Shown here piece by piece: positions 61,345 to 64,000 of a stretch of DNA of 64,000 bases. The DNA is from Streptomyces goshikiensis. GTDB taxonomy: Bacteria > Actinomycetota > Actinomycetes > Streptomycetales > Streptomycetaceae. Position numbers and translations under genes: made by a program. The DNA lies in assembly GCF_014650555.1 (NCBI RefSeq), contig NZ_BMVE01000009.1, positions 235,010-299,009 of the forward strand, read 5' to 3'. Every line of letters starts with the position of its first letter. The first letter of the stretch is position 1. The notes under the pieces were generated by a model. It was not told the origin of the DNA and did not search any database. It saw only the letters and a program-made list of their open reading frames with translations.

Positions 61345-61599
61345 TTAAGCCAACAAGCCAATTTTCAGTGCATTCTGGCCTTTCATTCAATGCGGGTGTA
61401 CCAGTGTCAGCACGGCGAGGGTAGGGTGGCGAGGTTCTTAGGCTCAGCCACCAGCGCAGCTGCTATTGGGCAGGCCTGATCATTACACCGCCGCAGAGCT
61501 CATCAAACACTTAGGCTTCCGCGGATGCGAGAATCTCGCGCATGAAATCGTGCGATGAGATTTGCGGCCGATCGAAAAGACACATGGGGTGGGGTTGCA

Positions 61600-62526
61600 T
61601 TGAGTAGATATTCACGGACCGTTGTCACTGCTGCGACGATAGGACTTCTGGCAGCATGCGGAACGGCCACCGAAGGTCATCCTTCCGATCCGACCGCGGT
61701 CGCAGCACCCCCCCGTATCTCGCTGGATACCATACCTGCGGCGCCTACCAGTGGATTGACGAAGGGCATGACTCTACCACTGGACGCATATTCCAGCACT
61801 CCAAGCGAGCAATATGCCTGGCAGATCGCGACACAGGATCAGTGGCGCAGGTGCATGGCACGGTATGGATTCAAGAAATTCGGCCCTCCCGAGCCGTCAC
61901 TGAAGGCAGCCGCCGGTGCAGCAAACTCCGACATGGGCCGTCGATACGGCATCGCGGACCTAGAAGCCGCCAGGACGCGTGGTTACCATCTCCCAGAAAT
62001 GCCAGAGCCGCCGCGGTGGGAGCCCGCCAAGGGCGCCGAAGAAGCCGTCTTCACAGGCTCCGGCGCCGAAATTGTCCAAGGCGCCTACAAGGGCCAGAAG
62101 ATTCCCGATGGTGGATGCCGGGGAGAAACCAAGCGGATGTTCCCCATGCCGCAGACGCCTACGGTCGCGAATGCCGAAAGCCGCGCCTACATGGCGGCGA
62201 AAGACGACAAGAGCGTAAAAGATGCGATCGCGCGATGGTCAGCCTGTATGAATGAGCGCGCATTCGATATCGCGTCACCTCTCGATGACGTATCCCCCCT
62301 CGGCGTGAACGTCGGTTCCCCGATACCTAGCGCTCGCGAAATTGAAATCGCGACAGCCGACGTCGAATGCAAAAGCCAGACCAAGGTCGTGGAGCTCTGG
62401 CATAAAAGCGAAGAAGCAAAACAACAACAAGAGATGGCGAAGGATGCTTCGACTCTCAACAGAGAGCGAGACGACAAGAATCGCGTAGTCAGCAAAGCTA
62501 CGCAGGCATACAAGGCACAGGGCTGA
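61600..62526 (+). CDS. Secreted lipoprotein, low GC
   Basis: A 308-residue lipoprotein. From TTG 61600 the signal peptide is short (SRYSRTVVTAATIGLLAACG) with Cys20 as the lipidated residue. The mature protein has Cys residues in WRRCMARYGF, DGGCRGETKR, WSACMNERAF and ADVECKSQ, so two disulfides are likely. The last 50 residues are a charged coiled coil. An in-frame ATG at 61555 would lengthen the n-region implausibly. Base composition is clearly less GC-rich than the window, which suggests transfer. It is followed after 3 bp by another secreted protein. Function unknown. Confidence 0.75.
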   Translation: MSRYSRTVVTAATIGLLAACGTATEGHPSDPTAVAAPPRISLDTIPAAPTSGLTKGMTLPLDAYSSTPSEQYAWQIATQDQWRRCMARYGFKKFGPPEPSLKAAAGAANSDMGRRYGIADLEAARTRGYHLPEMPEPPRWEPAKGAEEAVFTGSGAEIVQGAYKGQKIPDGGCRGETKRMFPMPQTPTVANAESRAYMAAKDDKSVKDAIARWSACMNERAFDIASPLDDVSPLGVNVGSPIPSAREIEIATADVECKSQTKVVELWHKSEEAKQQQEMAKDASTLNRERDDKNRVVSKATQAYKAQG

Positions 62527-62529
62527 AAA

Positions 62530-63042
62530 GTGATCTCAAAGGTACTGCGCATCCCATTTGCTGCTCTGCTTGCACTTTCAGTCACTTTGTTCGTGATGCC
62601 TCGTGCTCAGGCAGCGACATCTTATTCTGCCGACGAGTGCACCTCCGCCAACAATAGCTACTGCTTCGCCCTGTACTACGACAGTCGAGGTGAGCAGACG
62701 AATTACTCGACAAGCTCATGTTTTGTGACGAACAGAAGTATCCCTGATCACTCGGGCTATTCGCCGAACGGTGCCATTTTTGTTCGCTTCGTATTTTCTC
62801 ACGGCTTGATGTCCAACCTCTACAACACGTGCAGAGGCGGTTCAGGAGCGGACCTGACACTTAAGAATGCATCGGCATCGGCATCGAACGGCGAATGCTC
62901 AGCCTTCTACCGTGTCTACTTCAGCTCCAGCTATAATGGCCTCAGCCAGTCCTTCGCCCCAAGCTGCGGCGACTACTGGCCGGCAGAGAATCTCTTTCCC
63001 GCACTAAAGAACGAAAACGCATCGAACGCACGGTACTACTGA
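62530..63042 (+). CDS. Small secreted Cys-rich protein, low GC
   Basis: A 170-residue protein. The signal peptide (SKVLRIPFAALLALSVTLFV ending AQAAT) is clear. The mature part is rich in Ser, Tyr and Asn with six Cys (DECTS, SYCFAL, SSCFV, NTCRGG, GECSAF, PSCGDY), suggesting three disulfides. That resembles small secreted inhibitors of the peptidase-inhibitor type (YCFALYYDS) but I cannot name a family with confidence. GTG 62530 begins 3 bp after the lipoprotein stop, so the two form an operon. Composition matches that gene. Confidence 0.7.
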   Translation: MISKVLRIPFAALLALSVTLFVMPRAQAATSYSADECTSANNSYCFALYYDSRGEQTNYSTSSCFVTNRSIPDHSGYSPNGAIFVRFVFSHGLMSNLYNTCRGGSGADLTLKNASASASNGECSAFYRVYFSSSYNGLSQSFAPSCGDYWPAENLFPALKNENASNARYY

Positions 63043-63111
63043 TATGGTGGCCAGTTCCATTTCCGGGGCGCACTCGTAACGGGCGGCTTCCTGGAGAACC
63101 TCAACCGCTAC

Positions 63112-63285
63112 TGAACTTGAATGCGTGATGTCGGTCTGATCGTGGTCAGTGTCCATAACCAGGCCGGTTCCGGCGAGGCATCCATCGACGAGGTGCGGGC
63201 GGTACTGGATCTGTTTGAGGCTTCGCTTCACGGCTCTGCCCAACTGGTCGAGGTTGGCGGCGGTGAGGTTGCCAATGGTCCGTAG
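63112..63285 (-). pseudogene. IS630-family transposase, C-terminal fragment
   Basis: The minus frame reads NLTAANLDQLGRAVKRSLKQ, then IQYRPHLVDGCLAGTGL, the end of IS630-type transposases. It joins without a stop to a fragment of a different transposase at about 63285, so two insertion sequences have been fused by recombination. Nothing else of the enzyme remains. Confidence 0.5.
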
Positions 63286-63807
63286 GCGAGGTCGGCCAGG
63301 ACGGGAACGCGCTGGCGCTCGCAGATCCGGATGATCCGGTGGGTGCGGGCGGCGGTCAGGTCGTGTGTGCGGCCCGGCAGGGCGGGCGAGAGCCACAGCA
63401 GCCGGCCGCCCGGGTCGGTGACGACCTGCACGTTCACGCCGTGGCGCCGGTGTTTGTGGGAGTAGTCGGCCCGGCCGTCGCCGACCCGGTCGCACTCGGC
63501 GAGGGTCCCGTCGAGCAGGATGAAGTCGGGATCGTGCTCGCGCAGCGTCTTGAGTAGACCCGGTGCTCGTTCGGCGAGCAGGTTGACGACCGCGTGGGTG
63601 TGGGCGTGGGCGGTGGACTCGCTGATCCCGAACCTGGCGGCGATCTTCGCCAGAGTGGTGTGCTCTCGTAGGTACACCAAGTGCCACCATCGCCCGCTGG
63701 GACGGACGGAGCCTGCAGCGCCGGTCGCCCTCACGAGTGACAACCAGCATGGCGACCCACTCCACGAGCGCATGCGGCAGGTCATGTGTGGCAGGATGGA
63801 TGACCAA
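63285..63807 (-). pseudogene. DDE transposase (IS5-related), N-terminal and central parts, frameshifted
   Basis: From ATG 63807 (MVIHPATHDLPHALVEWVAM) to about 63680 one frame is used. Then a single extra base moves the match to VYLREHTTLAKIAARFGISE (helix-turn-helix), DFILLDGTLAECDRVGDGRA (first catalytic Asp) and YSHKHRRHGVNVQVVTDPGG, to LADLAYG (second Asp). The catalytic Glu region is lost where the IS630 fragment begins. A separate C-terminal fragment of a similar enzyme is at 48707. The last 140 bp of the window show no gene. Confidence 0.7.
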
Positions 63808-64000
63808 CGAGGCCCCCCGAGCAACGTGATTGAGACGTCAGACATCTCGATCAACACCTCGGGGGCCTCGTTCGTTGCGCTTCACGACCATCACCCGATC
63901 AGTGGCCAACTCGAAGAGGCTCACTGATCGTCGACGCCTGCCGGTGATGATCTGCGGGTTTTTGTCGGTGGTGGTGCGGCAGCGTGATGTCAGTGCTGCG

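Overview
The window reads as a stretch of Streptomyces chromosome, probably from an arm or another accessory zone. GC content is very high, with strong G/C at third codon positions. GTG and TTG starts are common, and the families present are typical of Streptomyces (DUF6233, DUF6207, Imm49, SUKH, DUF6461, HTH plus P-loop NTPases). Nothing here is ribosomal or central. The one housekeeping RNA is an initiator tRNA-Met at 9834-9910. Decay is extensive: at least ten transposase or recombinase remnants, several single-indel frameshifts, and one short insertion sequence whose inverted repeats are intact but whose transposase is broken.

Region by region. 1-3.4 kb: a TetR-class repressor divergent from an FAD monooxygenase, with two tet-operator-like palindromes between them. 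3.7-8 kb: a tiny membrane protein divergent from a 1293-residue HTH/P-loop/helical-repeat NTPase. 8-15 kb: transposase debris, hypothetical genes, the tRNA, and a secreted trypsin-fold protein whose catalytic His and Ser are replaced, carrying seven near-identical FG-GAP-type repeats. 15-20 kb: a truncated Ser/Thr kinase fused to an IS remnant, a tandem Imm49 protein and a lipoprotein. 20-25.5 kb: a conventional two-component system, a divergent drug-efflux-type ABC transporter, a Tn3 remnant and a methyltransferase. 25.5-28.6 kb: an intergenic island built from repeated short words, then small accessory genes. 28.9-40 kb: a 3504-residue secreted RHS/LamG protein ending in a DNA/RNA non-specific endonuclease domain, followed immediately by a SUKH-type immunity gene. 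40-49 kb: small zinc-ribbon/DUF6233 operon, a sigma factor overlapping an IclR-like regulator, and recombinase and transposase fragments. 49-52.3 kb: acetolactate synthase plus a membrane-anchored FMN glutamate-synthase-like protein. 52.3-55 kb: frameshifted small genes, more word-repeat islands and a single orphan type I-E-like CRISPR repeat. 55-64 kb: a DUF6461 gene convergent with a 1.46-kilo-residue secreted protein that combines a lytic-transglycosylase-like domain, a golvesin-like domain and a NucA/NucB-type DNase motif, then an IS, two low-GC secreted proteins and transposase remnants.

Two themes run through the window. The first is conflict: two giant secreted proteins with C-terminal nuclease domains, SUKH, Imm49 and DUF6461 genes, and a large NTPase of defence-like architecture. 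The second is gene turnover. Dispersed GTGACAGCGAAG-type repeats look like ends of a shared transposon. The word-repeat islands lie beside small paralogous genes, and several small genes differ from their expected form by a single indel. All family calls come from reading the sequence and recalled family features. No database search was run.
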